NCBI RefSeq assembly: GCF_004358095.2
Contig: NZ_SMZJ02000002.1
Location: 248,001 to 312,000, forward strand
Source: Seonamhaeicola sediminis
GTDB taxonomy: Bacteria; Bacteroidota; Bacteroidia; Flavobacteriales; Flavobacteriaceae
DNA: 64,000 nt
Reading direction: 5' to 3'
The translations under genes were made by a program, and so were the position numbers. Below, one piece after another: positions 17,871-26,499 of this stretch; within the stretch, counting starts at the first letter, position 1; each line of letters opens with the position of its first letter. The notes beneath the pieces were generated by a model. It saw nothing but the letters and a program-made list of their open reading frames with translations, made no database searches and was not told the origin of the DNA.

Positions 17871-18653
17871 TCACCGCCCCGGAAAATTAGCCTTACGTTT
17901 TTCCAAAAAGGCTGTGGTACCCTCAGCAAAATCTTCGGTTCCAAAACTTTTACCAAACCCTTTAATCTCCACTTCAAAACCATCTTTCCCCTCCTGAAAA
18001 CAAGCATTAACGGCTTTTATGGCAGTTGCAATTGCAACTGATGAATTTTGGGTAATCTTATTAGCTATTTTTCCACAAAGAGATAGCAATTCCTCCTGAG
18101 ATGTAACGTGATTTACCAACCCATAATTCAAAGCTTTATTAGCATCAATCATGCCTGCAGTCATAATCATTTCCATAGCACGCCCTTTACCTATCAATTG
18201 GGTTAAACGTTGCGTACCACCATAACCAGGAATGACTCCCAAAGACACTTCAGGTAAGCCCATTTTGGCATTTTCACTAGCTACTCTAAAATGGCAAGCC
18301 ATAGCCAGTTCCAATCCGCCACCTAAAGCAAAACCATTAACTGCGGCAATTACAGGCGTTGATAAATTCTCCACAAAATTGAAAAGTATTTTTTGTCCGT
18401 TAGCTGCTAAATACTCACCTTCTTCAACCGTATAATCTGCAAATTCACTTATATCAGCACCAGCAACAAAGGCCTTTTCACCACTACCAGTTACTATAAT
18501 AACCTTTGTATCTTGATCTAAATCAGCTTCCTTAAAAGCATGATGTAACTCATTAATGGTTTCTTGATTTAAAGCATTGAGTTTTTTAGGACGATTGATA
18601 GTAATGGTTGTAATGCTATTATCGTATTCGGTTAGTATGTTTTTGAAATTCAT
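17871..18653 (-). CDS. enoyl-CoA hydratase/isomerase family protein
   Basis: Crotonase fold enzyme that hydrates trans-2-enoyl-CoA in fatty-acid or amino-acid degradation. The CoA oxyanion-hole segment KAFVAGADISEF and the core motif NGFALGGGLELAMACHFRVA are present. Both catalytic glutamates are in place, one in LPEVSLGVIPGYGGTQRL. Length, 260 residues, is standard. It lies 44 bases downstream of the sensor kinase gene on the same strand, with a small CCTGCT/AGCAGG hairpin between them. Confidence 0.92.
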   Translation of the reverse strand: MNFKNILTEYDNSITTITINRPKKLNALNQETINELHHAFKEADLDQDTKVIIVTGSGEKAFVAGADISEFADYTVEEGEYLAANGQKILFNFVENLSTPVIAAVNGFALGGGLELAMACHFRVASENAKMGLPEVSLGVIPGYGGTQRLTQLIGKGRAMEMIMTAGMIDANKALNYGLVNHVTSQEELLSLCGKIANKITQNSSVAIATAIKAVNACFQEGKDGFEVEIKGFGKSFGTEDFAEGTTAFLEKRKANFPGR

Positions 18654-18679
18654 AATTAATGGTTATGGATTATGAAATT

Positions 18680-18693
18680 CCTGCTTCAGCAGG
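18680..18693. repeat. small palindromic hairpin CCTGCTTCAGCAGG
   Basis: A 6-bp stem CCTGCT/AGCAGG with a TC centre lies between the kinase stop and the enoyl-CoA hydratase start. It resembles short dispersed GC-rich palindromes common in Flavobacteriaceae intergenic regions. It has no terminator-type T-run. Confidence 0.4.
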
Positions 18694-18697
18694 CATT

Positions 18698-20182
18698 TTA
18701 CTCTTTTGGAAATATCACCTTGAACGTAGTGCCTTTATCTTTTATAGACTCAAACGTTATGGTACCTTTATAGGTTTCTACAATGTTTTTTACCATAGCT
18801 AACCCAAGGCCCATACCACTGGTTTTTGTGGTGAATTTGGGCTCAAACACTTTGTTTTTGTTTTCTTCTGAAACACCAGAGCCATTATCTGCTACCGTTA
18901 ACAAAACATTATCATCTTTAGTAGTAACATGAATGGCTATTCTTGGTGTTTGATTTTTGGGTATTGCTTGAATACCATTTTTTACCAAGTTAGTCACTAC
19001 TCTAATAAGTTGAGTCCTATCAAATTTAGCGATAATTTCTTTGTAATCTGAAGTAAAAATAATGTAATCCTCATTAAAAATATCCAGGGCCAATTTTATG
19101 ATTTCAACTACATTCAGGGTCTCATTTTGTTGCGCCGGCATTTTAGCAAAATTTGAAAAGGCCGATGCTATGGAACTCATAGTATCTATTTGCTGAATTA
19201 AGGTTTTACTATATTCATCTAATTTTGCATTGATATTAGGATCTGTGGGGTCAAACTTTCTTTGAAAATTCTGTACCGTCAATCGCATAGGGGTTAGCGG
19301 ATTTTTAATTTCGTGGGCCACCTGTTTAGCCATTTCTCTCCAAGCTTGTTCACGCTCACTTCTTGCCAATTGCACTGCACTTTCTTCAAGCTCATCAATC
19401 ATACTATTATAAGAGTTTACTAGAATGGATATTTCATCACTAGTATCGCCAATTTCAATTTTTTTATTGCGCTTTTCTAATCTTGTAGAAATAATTTTAT
19501 CGCTGATATTTTGCAATGATTTTGTTATAAATTTAGATAGTAAAAAGGCAATAGCTATTGCTGCTAAGAGTATTAATATAAAAGCAAACCCAATACGCTT
19601 TAAAAACTCCATAAGTTCCATCTCAAGAAAATCACTTTTCTCTAAATACGGAAGGTTTAATATTGCTAATGGCTTGGAATTTTTATCTAATAGAAATGTA
19701 TATGAAGATTGAAAAGACTCCCCATTTTCATTAAGATCATGAACATATCTGTGTCTTGAAATTTCTAAGGTGCTATTAAATTCAACGGTATTGAAAATGG
19801 CATTTAAAATTTCGGCATCTATACATTTTTCTTCTATATCTCCTTGTAAGTTCGCCTTTGATGAAATTAAAAGCCCTCCATCCATATCATAGAGATTAAT
19901 TTGAAGTTTATGGATATTGGCAATATTATAAATTTCATCTTTAAAAATATAAGGAAGATTTTCTGTTTTAACTTCCCAAGTATTATAACGACCATTAAGA
20001 AACTGCTTTAGGTCTGTTTGAATATTTTGTTCTTTACGCTCTAAACGTGCTTTATGGTAATCATGACTTTGCTCTTTATACTGGTAAATAGCTACCGCAG
20101 AAATTAGTACCGATGCCATTAAAACCAACAGTATCATGGCCAAAAAAATACGGGTACGTAAGGAGAGCTTTTTTAAGTTCAT
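18698..20182 (-). CDS. NtrY-like sensor histidine kinase
   Basis: The N-terminal transmembrane helix (about residues 12-30), periplasmic sensor region, second helix (about 193-213), HAMP linker (about 214-268), HisKA domain with phospho-acceptor His in QVAHEIKNPLTP (about residue 291) and HATPase with N, G1 and G2 boxes (NLVKNGIQAI, DNGSGV, GMGLGLAM) form a complete kinase of 494 residues. No response regulator is adjacent, so it is an orphan here. The signal is unknown. Confidence 0.92.
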   Translation of the reverse strand: MNLKKLSLRTRIFLAMILLVLMASVLISAVAIYQYKEQSHDYHKARLERKEQNIQTDLKQFLNGRYNTWEVKTENLPYIFKDEIYNIANIHKLQINLYDMDGGLLISSKANLQGDIEEKCIDAEILNAIFNTVEFNSTLEISRHRYVHDLNENGESFQSSYTFLLDKNSKPLAILNLPYLEKSDFLEMELMEFLKRIGFAFILILLAAIAIAFLLSKFITKSLQNISDKIISTRLEKRNKKIEIGDTSDEISILVNSYNSMIDELEESAVQLARSEREQAWREMAKQVAHEIKNPLTPMRLTVQNFQRKFDPTDPNINAKLDEYSKTLIQQIDTMSSIASAFSNFAKMPAQQNETLNVVEIIKLALDIFNEDYIIFTSDYKEIIAKFDRTQLIRVVTNLVKNGIQAIPKNQTPRIAIHVTTKDDNVLLTVADNGSGVSEENKNKVFEPKFTTKTSGMGLGLAMVKNIVETYKGTITFESIKDKGTTFKVIFPKE

Positions 20183-20314
20183 TTGGTTATTTAATGTTTA
20201 AATATAGCAATTATCACACCAAAAGACATTGCGTTAAATTACAATTTAAAAAAAATTAAAAACCAAAAAGATTTTTATCAATTTAAAATAAAGAGATTAG
20301 AATTTAGCGTTTTA

Positions 20315-20863
20315 TTATGCGTCAGGATTTTTCTCCCTAAATTGTTTGTACAGTTTAAATCCTAGTATAATTAGAACTGCTAAAATGAGCATTCCAATAA
20401 TGCCCCAAATCCAATTAATACTACTCTTTAAAACTACTAAAAAGATAACTGCAAACAAGATAAAAGTGGCTCCCTCATTCCATATACGCATAAAGCTAGA
20501 CGATTTTTTACAAGTATCTGTCTGTAACTGTTTATAGTATTTATGAGTTAAAATGTGATACACAAATAATAACACTATAAAAAACAACTTTACGTGCATC
20601 CATGATTGTTGTAATAAAGCTGGATTTATTATTAATAATATAATAGCAAAAACAGTACATAAAATGGCTGATGGCCATGTAATAATATACCATAAGCGTT
20701 TTGCCATAATTTTAAGTTGCTTACCTAAAATATCTCTGTCTGGTGATGGTTTTTCAAGAGCCTCAATTTGATATACAAAAAGCCTTGGAATATAAAACAA
20801 ACCTGCAAACCAGGTAATTACAAAAATGAGATGAAACGCTTTAAGGTAGAAATAATAATCCAT
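20315..20863 (-). CDS. hemJ: HemJ-type protoporphyrinogen IX oxidase (CopD family)
   Basis: Four transmembrane helices and the N-terminal signature LKAFHLIFVITWFAGLFYIPRLFVYQ with the conserved early His identify the HemJ/UPF0093 family. These proteins oxidise protoporphyrinogen IX to protoporphyrin IX in the membrane. Length is 182 residues. It starts five bases after the hemH stop on the same strand, so the enzyme and the ferrochelatase that uses its product are co-expressed. Confidence 0.88.
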   Translation of the reverse strand: MDYYFYLKAFHLIFVITWFAGLFYIPRLFVYQIEALEKPSPDRDILGKQLKIMAKRLWYIITWPSAILCTVFAIILLIINPALLQQSWMHVKLFFIVLLFVYHILTHKYYKQLQTDTCKKSSSFMRIWNEGATFILFAVIFLVVLKSSINWIWGIIGMLILAVLIILGFKLYKQFREKNPDA

Positions 20864-20868
20864 ATACT

Positions 20869-21888
20869 TTAGTTTTTATTCCAGTCTGATATCCATTTAG
20901 ACAATAAATTTACAAAATCATCATCATCATTTAAACAAGGAATGGTTGTAAACTCATTTCCGCCCATTTCATGAAAAATCTCTTGACCTTCCATAGCTAT
21001 TTCCTCCAAAGTCTCAAGACAATCACTCACAAAAGCAGGTGTTACAATGGCCATATTTCTTATACCCTCTTTACCCAAACGTTCAATAGTTCTATCTGTG
21101 TAAGGTTGTAACCACGGATCGAATCCTAAACGAGATTGAAAAGATGTTGAGTAACTACCTTCCTTTAACTGAAGCTTCTCAGCCACCAATCTAGTAACTT
21201 CTAGACACTGATGTCTATAGCAAAATTCATGAGCTTTACTTGGGGTTACACAACAGCTTCCATTTATTTTACAATGCGATTTTGAAATATCACTTTTTCT
21301 TATGTGTCGTTCAGGAACACCATGGTAAGAGAATAGTAAATGTTCATATGGCTTCCCTTTTAAATATCTTTGAATTGATTTTGAAAGCACTTCAATATAA
21401 TCTGATTTATTATAAAATGCAGGTACAGACTCTATTTTCAAATTGGGGAAATGCATTTTCCTTATATCCTCGGCTTTAACCAAAATAGTTTCGGTTGTAG
21501 CCATGGCAAACTGTGGGTACAGAGGAAATAAAAGCACCTCTTTTACGCCTTGCTCAACCAGCTCTTTCAAACCCTTTTCAATGGTCATACTACCGTATCG
21601 CATTGCTAAAGCTACAGGGATATCAACCTGATTTTTAATTTTATCCTGAAGTCTTTTTGAGATAACAATGAGTGGAGATCCTTCTTGCCACCAAATTTTC
21701 TTATAGGCTGCCGCTGAAGCTTTTGGACGCGTTTTTAAAATAATACCTCTTACCAAGAGTGCTCTGGCAGTGTATGGAATATCAATAACTCTTTCGTCCA
21801 TTAAAAACTCCCCTAGATATTTTTTAACATCTTTAGGGTTAGGGCTGTCTGGAGAACCCAAATTTACAAGTAAAACACCTTTTTTCAT
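20869..21888 (-). CDS. hemH: ferrochelatase
   Basis: Inserts Fe(II) into protoporphyrin IX. The conserved His is in YHGVPERHIRKSD and the catalytic Glu is in FVSDCLETLEEIAMEG. The N-terminus MKKGVLLVNLGSPDSP is typical, so I use the ATG at 21888 rather than 21906. Between these motifs, residues about 205-227 hold five Cys (HCKINGSCC, EFCYRHQC), where some ferrochelatases bind a [2Fe-2S] cluster. It forms an operon with hemJ downstream. Confidence 0.95.
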   Translation of the reverse strand: MKKGVLLVNLGSPDSPNPKDVKKYLGEFLMDERVIDIPYTARALLVRGIILKTRPKASAAAYKKIWWQEGSPLIVISKRLQDKIKNQVDIPVALAMRYGSMTIEKGLKELVEQGVKEVLLFPLYPQFAMATTETILVKAEDIRKMHFPNLKIESVPAFYNKSDYIEVLSKSIQRYLKGKPYEHLLFSYHGVPERHIRKSDISKSHCKINGSCCVTPSKAHEFCYRHQCLEVTRLVAEKLQLKEGSYSTSFQSRLGFDPWLQPYTDRTIERLGKEGIRNMAIVTPAFVSDCLETLEEIAMEGQEIFHEMGGNEFTTIPCLNDDDDFVNLLSKWISDWNKN

Positions 21889-21942
21889 GTTGTAAAAATA
21901 CAACACAAATTCTTAACTAAAAGCTAGAATTATAGATTTAAA

Positions 21943-22110
21943 CTATGATTTCTTTTGTGTTTTCTGATAAAAAGGAAAAGGTTTTTTCTCAGAATAATTA
22001 CAGTCTTGAAAAATACCACAAGAAGAACTTTGTCTAATTAAAGATTTTTCATTTGTGTTTCCATAATAAAGCTTATATAAAGCTTCAATTTCAGGTGATA
22101 AAAATTTCAT
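21943..22110 (-). CDS. small hypothetical protein, 55 aa
   Basis: A 55-codon ATG frame with an A-rich leader directly before the start lies between the AraC-type gene and hemH on the same strand. The sequence starts with a helical segment (FLSPEIEALYKLYYG) and continues to a C-terminal half with two Cys (SSCGIFQDC) and a Lys/Pro-rich basic end. I recognise no family. Position in a haem locus and the spaced Cys pair make it worth keeping. Confidence 0.5.
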   Translation of the reverse strand: MKFLSPEIEALYKLYYGNTNEKSLIRQSSSCGIFQDCNYSEKKPFPFYQKTQKKS

Positions 22111-22209
22111 TTTTAAGTAGTTTTGGGTTATAGATTTATGCTATAAAGAAATAAATATACCAAAAAATACCTAAATTAAAGAAAACACACTTACAAAACA
22201 GAATATAAA

Positions 22210-23106
22210 TTAATTTAAAGACATAATATACTTTTTGGGCGTAGTACCATATTTCTTCTTAAAAGCAGCTATAAAATGACTTGAGGTACTATAACCAACC
22301 TTATGCCCAACTTCATTAACGTTATCCTCTCCAGCTTCCAATAACTTTCTTGCAACTTCCATTTTATAATCAAACAAGAAACTAAATACAGAATCGCCAT
22401 AAATTTGCTTGAAGCCTTCTTTAAGTTTCTTTAAATTTAGTCCAATTTCATCAGCTAATTCCTGTAAACTAGGAGGTTCTGCCATCCTAGACACAATAAT
22501 ATCCTTAGCATTTCTAATCTTAATAACATTAGCTTCGTCAACCAAAAAGGGGCATTGTTCAACATCGGCATCTTCACTTCTATTAAAATACAAACTCAAT
22601 AATTCATAAGCTTTCCCTTTGAAGTAGATATGCTTTATAGAACTACTTAAATTATAATTTATTAATTGATTAAGCACAATAGCCATTGAGGGTGAAATCA
22701 CTCCATCCTTATAGTATTTCTTATCTTTGTTTTCTTCATTTAAGAACAAAATGTGATCTGCTTCTGTAGAGAATAAGCCATGAAATTTTTTAATTGAAAT
22801 CAAAATAGATACCATCCATGAATTAGGCTCTACCTGCAAATTAATAGGTAATTCCCGTTGCGGATTATATAGTAACAAAGAATTTTCTTCGTGGATATCT
22901 AAAACATAGTGTCCTTGATTGAAAACAAACTTAGCAATACCCTTAACACAAAAATGAAATTGAATAAAAGAGCTATCTATCTCTTTTGTAACACTTTGAA
23001 CTACATTTTTCTCATTTTTAAACGTTAAAACAAAAACACCTTCATCTACATTTGTTTCATTAAAGGAACTTTCTGCGACACTTTTTACACCCATTTTGTT
23101 GTCCAT
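22210..23106 (-). CDS. AraC/PchR-like transcriptional regulator of the haem locus
   Basis: The C-terminal AraC domain is complete (LQELADEIGLNLKKLKEGFK, VNEVGHKVGYSTSSHFIAAF, GTTPKKYIMSL). The N-terminal half resembles the PchR-type regulators that respond to iron or iron-chelates. It is divergent from hemA with a 190-base intergenic region that carries a strong dyad, and it stands upstream of hemH-hemJ. Control of haem synthesis is therefore likely, but this is inference from position and resemblance. Length is 298 residues. Confidence 0.88.
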   Translation of the reverse strand: MDNKMGVKSVAESSFNETNVDEGVFVLTFKNEKNVVQSVTKEIDSSFIQFHFCVKGIAKFVFNQGHYVLDIHEENSLLLYNPQRELPINLQVEPNSWMVSILISIKKFHGLFSTEADHILFLNEENKDKKYYKDGVISPSMAIVLNQLINYNLSSSIKHIYFKGKAYELLSLYFNRSEDADVEQCPFLVDEANVIKIRNAKDIIVSRMAEPPSLQELADEIGLNLKKLKEGFKQIYGDSVFSFLFDYKMEVARKLLEAGEDNVNEVGHKVGYSTSSHFIAAFKKKYGTTPKKYIMSLN

Positions 23107-23163
23107 TTTTTTATATTATTTAGAATCATTCTATATTAAAGCTTTGAAAACTACTGATTTCAC

Positions 23164-23197
23164 TGTAAAAATATGACATTTGTCATGTTTTTTTACA
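23164..23197. promoter_or_regulatory. dyad-symmetric candidate operator between the AraC gene and hemA
   Basis: The core ATGACATTTGTCAT (23173-23186) is a 6-bp inverted repeat around TT. It is enclosed by a second pair, TGTAAAA at 23164-23170 and TTTTACA at 23191-23197. It lies about 60 bases beyond the AraC gene start and about 110 bases before hemA, where a divergent regulator site would be expected. Confidence 0.5.
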
Positions 23198-23267
23198 AAA
23201 AAACTCTAAAAAACTTAAAGCGATACTAAAAGTTCTTTGAGCGTTACTTTTTTTAAAACTATGATTC

Positions 23268-23275
23268 TATTTTTG
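23268..23275 (+). promoter_or_regulatory. -7 box of the hemA operon
   Basis: TATTTTTG matches TAnnTTTG and lies 22 bases before the hemA ATG at 23297. Confidence 0.5.
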
Positions 23276-23296
23276 CTTCGTATAGTCTAGTTAAAT

Positions 23297-24562
23297 ATGC
23301 ACAGGTATAACATTTCTAGGAACAAGAACTTTTATGCAATTGGTTTAAGTTACAAAAAGGCCGATGCTAAAATACGTGGTCATTTTAGTTTAAGTGATGA
23401 TGCTAGAATTGATTTATTGCAACAAGCCAAGGACAATCATATTGAAAGTCTTGTAGTAACTTCTACATGTAACCGCACAGAGATTTACGGTTTTTCAGAA
23501 CATCCGTTTCAACTAATAAAATTACTTTGTGATAATACCGAAGGAACTGTTGATGAGTTTCAAAAAGTGGCTTACGTGTATAAAAACAAAGAAGCCATAA
23601 ATCACATGTTTAGAGTTGGTTCTGGACTAGATAGCCAGATTTTAGGTGATTTTGAAATTATTAGTCAATTAAAATCGAGCACTAACCTATCTAAAAATCA
23701 TAATTTACTTAATCCGTTTCTAGAACGTTTGATAAATGCTGTCATACAAGCAAGTAAACGTATTAAAACTGAAACTGAATTGTCCTCGGGAGCTACATCA
23801 GTGTCTTTTGCATCAGTTCAATACATATTGAAAAACATCCAGAATGTTTCTAATAAAAATATTTTACTCTTCGGAACTGGTAAAATTGGTAGAAACACCT
23901 GTGAAAATTTGGTGAAGCATACCAAAAATGAGCTCATAACTCTTATTAACAGAACAAAAAACAAGGCTGAAAAGATTGCTGGCAAATTCAATTTAATAGT
24001 TAAAGACTATGCCAATCTTCAGGAAGAAATTTCCAATACAGATATTTTAATCGTAGCTACAGGAGCACACCGTCCTACTGTTGATAAGCACCTTATTCAG
24101 TCTAAAAAGCCTTTGTTAATTCTTGATTTATCTATACCTAAAAATGTAGATGAAAACGTTGTGGAATTATCAAACGTAACCCTAGTGCATTTAGACTACT
24201 TGTCTCAAATGACCGATGAGACTTTAGAGAAACGCAAAGCGTATATACCTCAAGCCGAAGAAATCATTAAAGAAGTAAATGATGACTTCAACGCTTGGTT
24301 AGAAACCAGAAAGTTTGCCCCTACTATTAAAGCTTTAAAGCACAAACTTGCTAATTTTGCAACTGCAGAGTTAGATACGCAACGTAAAAAATTATCAGAC
24401 TTTAATGAAGAGCAAGCTGAACTTATTAGTAACAATATCATCCAAAAAATCACAAACCACTTCGCTCATCATTTGAAGGATGACAATATTTCAACAGACG
24501 ATAGTTTGGAGCTCATAAAAAAAGTGTTTCAACTAGAAGAACCTTCAAAAATCAATGTCTAA
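23297..24562 (+). CDS. hemA: glutamyl-tRNA reductase
   Basis: Reduces glutamyl-tRNA to glutamate-1-semialdehyde, the first step of C5 haem synthesis. The catalytic Cys is in TSTCNRTEIY (about residue 58). The NADPH-binding domain starts near LLFGTGKIGRNTCENL, and the C-terminal dimerisation helix is present. Length, 421 residues, is normal. The stop overlaps the hemC start by eight bases, implying translational coupling. Confidence 0.96.
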   Translation: MHRYNISRNKNFYAIGLSYKKADAKIRGHFSLSDDARIDLLQQAKDNHIESLVVTSTCNRTEIYGFSEHPFQLIKLLCDNTEGTVDEFQKVAYVYKNKEAINHMFRVGSGLDSQILGDFEIISQLKSSTNLSKNHNLLNPFLERLINAVIQASKRIKTETELSSGATSVSFASVQYILKNIQNVSNKNILLFGTGKIGRNTCENLVKHTKNELITLINRTKNKAEKIAGKFNLIVKDYANLQEEISNTDILIVATGAHRPTVDKHLIQSKKPLLILDLSIPKNVDENVVELSNVTLVHLDYLSQMTDETLEKRKAYIPQAEEIIKEVNDDFNAWLETRKFAPTIKALKHKLANFATAELDTQRKKLSDFNEEQAELISNNIIQKITNHFAHHLKDDNISTDDSLELIKKVFQLEEPSKINV

Positions 24563-26129
24563 AATTATAAAAATTGGCACGCGCGATAGTGAATTAGCTC
24601 TATGGCAGGCTAAAACCGTACAAAAACTTCTTGAAAATTTAGGGTATAAAACAGAACTAGTTCCTGTGAAATCTACTGGCGATATTGTTCTAGACAAACC
24701 GCTTTATGAGTTAGGAATTACTGGTATTTTCACAAAAACCCTTGATATTGCTTTATTAAATCACAATATAGACATTGCCGTACACTCCCTTAAAGATGTC
24801 CCTACTATCTTGCCAAAAAGCATAAAACAAGTAGCTGTTCTAAAACGTGGTAATGTTAACGACACTCTTGTTTTTAAAAATAATGAAGAGTTTTTAAGTG
24901 CCAAGGAAGCCATTGTGGCTACTGGAAGTTTACGCAGACGTGCTCAATGGCTCAACCGCTACCCAACCCACACCATTGTAGATTTACGTGGTAATGTTAA
25001 TTCCCGTCTTCAAAAATTAAAAGATAATAATTGGAACGGTGCTATTTTTGCTGCTGCGGGTATTGGTAGAATTGGCATTAGACCCGATGAATCCATTAAT
25101 TTAGATTGGATGATACCTGCACCTGCTCAGGGTGCAATTATGATTGCTGCACATCAAGATAATGATTTTGCCATAGAGGCTTGTACCCAATTAAACCACG
25201 AAGAAACCAAAATCTGTACCACTATAGAGCGTGAGTTTTTAAATAAACTAGAAGGTGGTTGCACAGCACCTATTGGTGCTTTAGCTAGAATTAAAGATGA
25301 TGAAGTTACTTTTAAAGGGGTACTTTTAAGTAAAGATGGTTCTAAAAAAATTGAGGTAAAAAGTGTTCAAAAATTAGGAAGACATCAAGGTATTGCTGAA
25401 TATGCTTCTAACTATATCATTGAACGAGGTGGTAAACGCCTAATGGACTATATTAAAAGTGAAGGCAAAAAAACCAATGTATATTCCACCAAATCCTTAA
25501 CAGAAGACCAACGTTTGTTGTTTAATGAAAATGTAAAAGCAGAGAGTTCAGATTTCATAAAAACAAACCCCAATAGAATTCACAATCATATTGTAAAAGA
25601 AGAAATTCAAAACGTAATCATTACCAGTAAAAATGCTGTTGATGCATTATTAACTAATTTTTCATCTGAAGAATTACGCTTTAAAAATATTTATTGCGTA
25701 GGAAGACGCACCAAGCGCCTAGTTGAAAACAAAATTGGGAAGGTTAAACATTCTGAAAAAAATGCTAAAGCATTAGCTAAATATCTTGTTGAATTTATTG
25801 ATGGGACTGAAGTTACCTACTTCTGTAGTAATTTAAGATTAGATGATTTACCTACTGTTTTGGAAGAAAATCATATAAGAGTGCATGAAGTAGAAGCCTA
25901 TCAAACTAAATTTGATGCGGTAGAACTCGATGATACTGTAGATAGTGTGATGTTTTATAGTCCATCAACCGTTCAAAGTTACAAGCAAAAGAATGATAAA
26001 GATGTTATTGCTTTTTGTATAGGCGAAACAACTGCAAAAGAAGCAAGAAAACACTTTAAAAAAGTAAAAATTGCTAAAGTACCAACGGTTGAAAGTGTTA
26101 TTGAATTAGTGAATGAACATTATATTTAA
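24555..26129 (+). CDS. hemCD: fused hydroxymethylbilane synthase / uroporphyrinogen-III synthase
   Basis: Residues 1 to about 305 are porphobilinogen deaminase: KIGTRDSELALWQAKTV start, dipyrromethane cofactor Cys in LEGGCTAPIGALA (residue 236), and the LRRRAQW arginine cluster. Residues from about 330 to 524 are uroporphyrinogen-III synthase (VIITSKNAVDAL, CVGRRTKRL, MFYSPSTVQSY, FCIGETTAKEA). The fusion passes the unstable hydroxymethylbilane directly to cyclisation and is known in Flavobacteriia. It is coupled to hemA by overlap. Confidence 0.94.
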   Translation: MSKIIKIGTRDSELALWQAKTVQKLLENLGYKTELVPVKSTGDIVLDKPLYELGITGIFTKTLDIALLNHNIDIAVHSLKDVPTILPKSIKQVAVLKRGNVNDTLVFKNNEEFLSAKEAIVATGSLRRRAQWLNRYPTHTIVDLRGNVNSRLQKLKDNNWNGAIFAAAGIGRIGIRPDESINLDWMIPAPAQGAIMIAAHQDNDFAIEACTQLNHEETKICTTIEREFLNKLEGGCTAPIGALARIKDDEVTFKGVLLSKDGSKKIEVKSVQKLGRHQGIAEYASNYIIERGGKRLMDYIKSEGKKTNVYSTKSLTEDQRLLFNENVKAESSDFIKTNPNRIHNHIVKEEIQNVIITSKNAVDALLTNFSSEELRFKNIYCVGRRTKRLVENKIGKVKHSEKNAKALAKYLVEFIDGTEVTYFCSNLRLDDLPTVLEENHIRVHEVEAYQTKFDAVELDDTVDSVMFYSPSTVQSYKQKNDKDVIAFCIGETTAKEARKHFKKVKIAKVPTVESVIELVNEHYI

Positions 26130-26130
26130 A

Positions 26131-26162
26131 TACCTTTGGCTCCTAGCTTTTAGCTATTGGCT
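26131..26162. repeat. left flank repeat of the four-helix-bundle cassette
   Basis: Contains GCTTTTAGCTATT (26146-26158), whose exact reverse complement AATAGCTAAAAGC occurs at 26468-26480. More distant matching bases (GGCTC, TTTGGC) extend the imperfect inverted repeat. Confidence 0.7.
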
Positions 26163-26208
26163 CAACAGTTATAACAAAAGAATCGCTAACAGCTAACGGC
26201 AAATCGTA

Positions 26209-26455
26209 ATGAGAGATTTCAGAAAACTAGACATATGGAAGAACGGGATTCAACTGGTAAAGCAGATATAGTGAAGTAGCGTTTAAACGCTTTCTTGAGA
26301 TAGCAATTGGCTCTTTATTCGAAGTAGAAACCCAACTAGTAATTGAGCTAGAATTAAAATTTATAGAAGAAAAAGAACTAGTATCCATTTTTACTTTAGT
26401 CCAAAAAAAAGCAAAAATGATAAATAGTTTAATAAATAAAATTAAAAACAGTTAA
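26209..26455 (+). pseudogene. four-helix-bundle (23S rRNA intervening-sequence) protein, internally deleted and frameshifted
   Basis: The frame starts MRDFRKLDIWKNGIQLVKQI, the classical N-terminus of the S23/IVP four-helix-bundle family, and hits TAG after 20 codons. In a different frame from 26270 the family's C-terminal half continues (AFKRFLEIAIGSLFEVETQL, then KMINSLINKIKN and a stop). About 45 residues that normally lie between (RRAAVSIPSNIAEG region) are missing. This is therefore a deletion plus frameshift, not just a stop codon. The remnant stands alone between hemCD and hemE. Confidence 0.85.
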
Positions 26456-26499
26456 CGCTTTTTAGCTAATAGCTAAAAGCCAAAAGCTAAACGCTAACT
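26456..26499. repeat. right flank repeat of the four-helix-bundle cassette
   Basis: Runs to the base before the hemE ATG. Contains TTTTTAGCTAATAGCTAAAA, itself a hairpin (TTTTAGCT/AGCTAAAA around AAT), and AAAGCTAAACGCTAAC. It pairs in inverted orientation with the left flank. Confidence 0.7.

Noticed and set aside
18680-18693. Rho-independent terminator between kinase and enoyl-CoA hydratase genes
   Set aside because: The 6-bp stem has no following T-run on either strand.
26209-26455. Intact intervening-sequence gene inside a 23S rRNA
   Set aside because: No rRNA sequence surrounds it and the reading frame is broken, so it is a decayed stand-alone copy.
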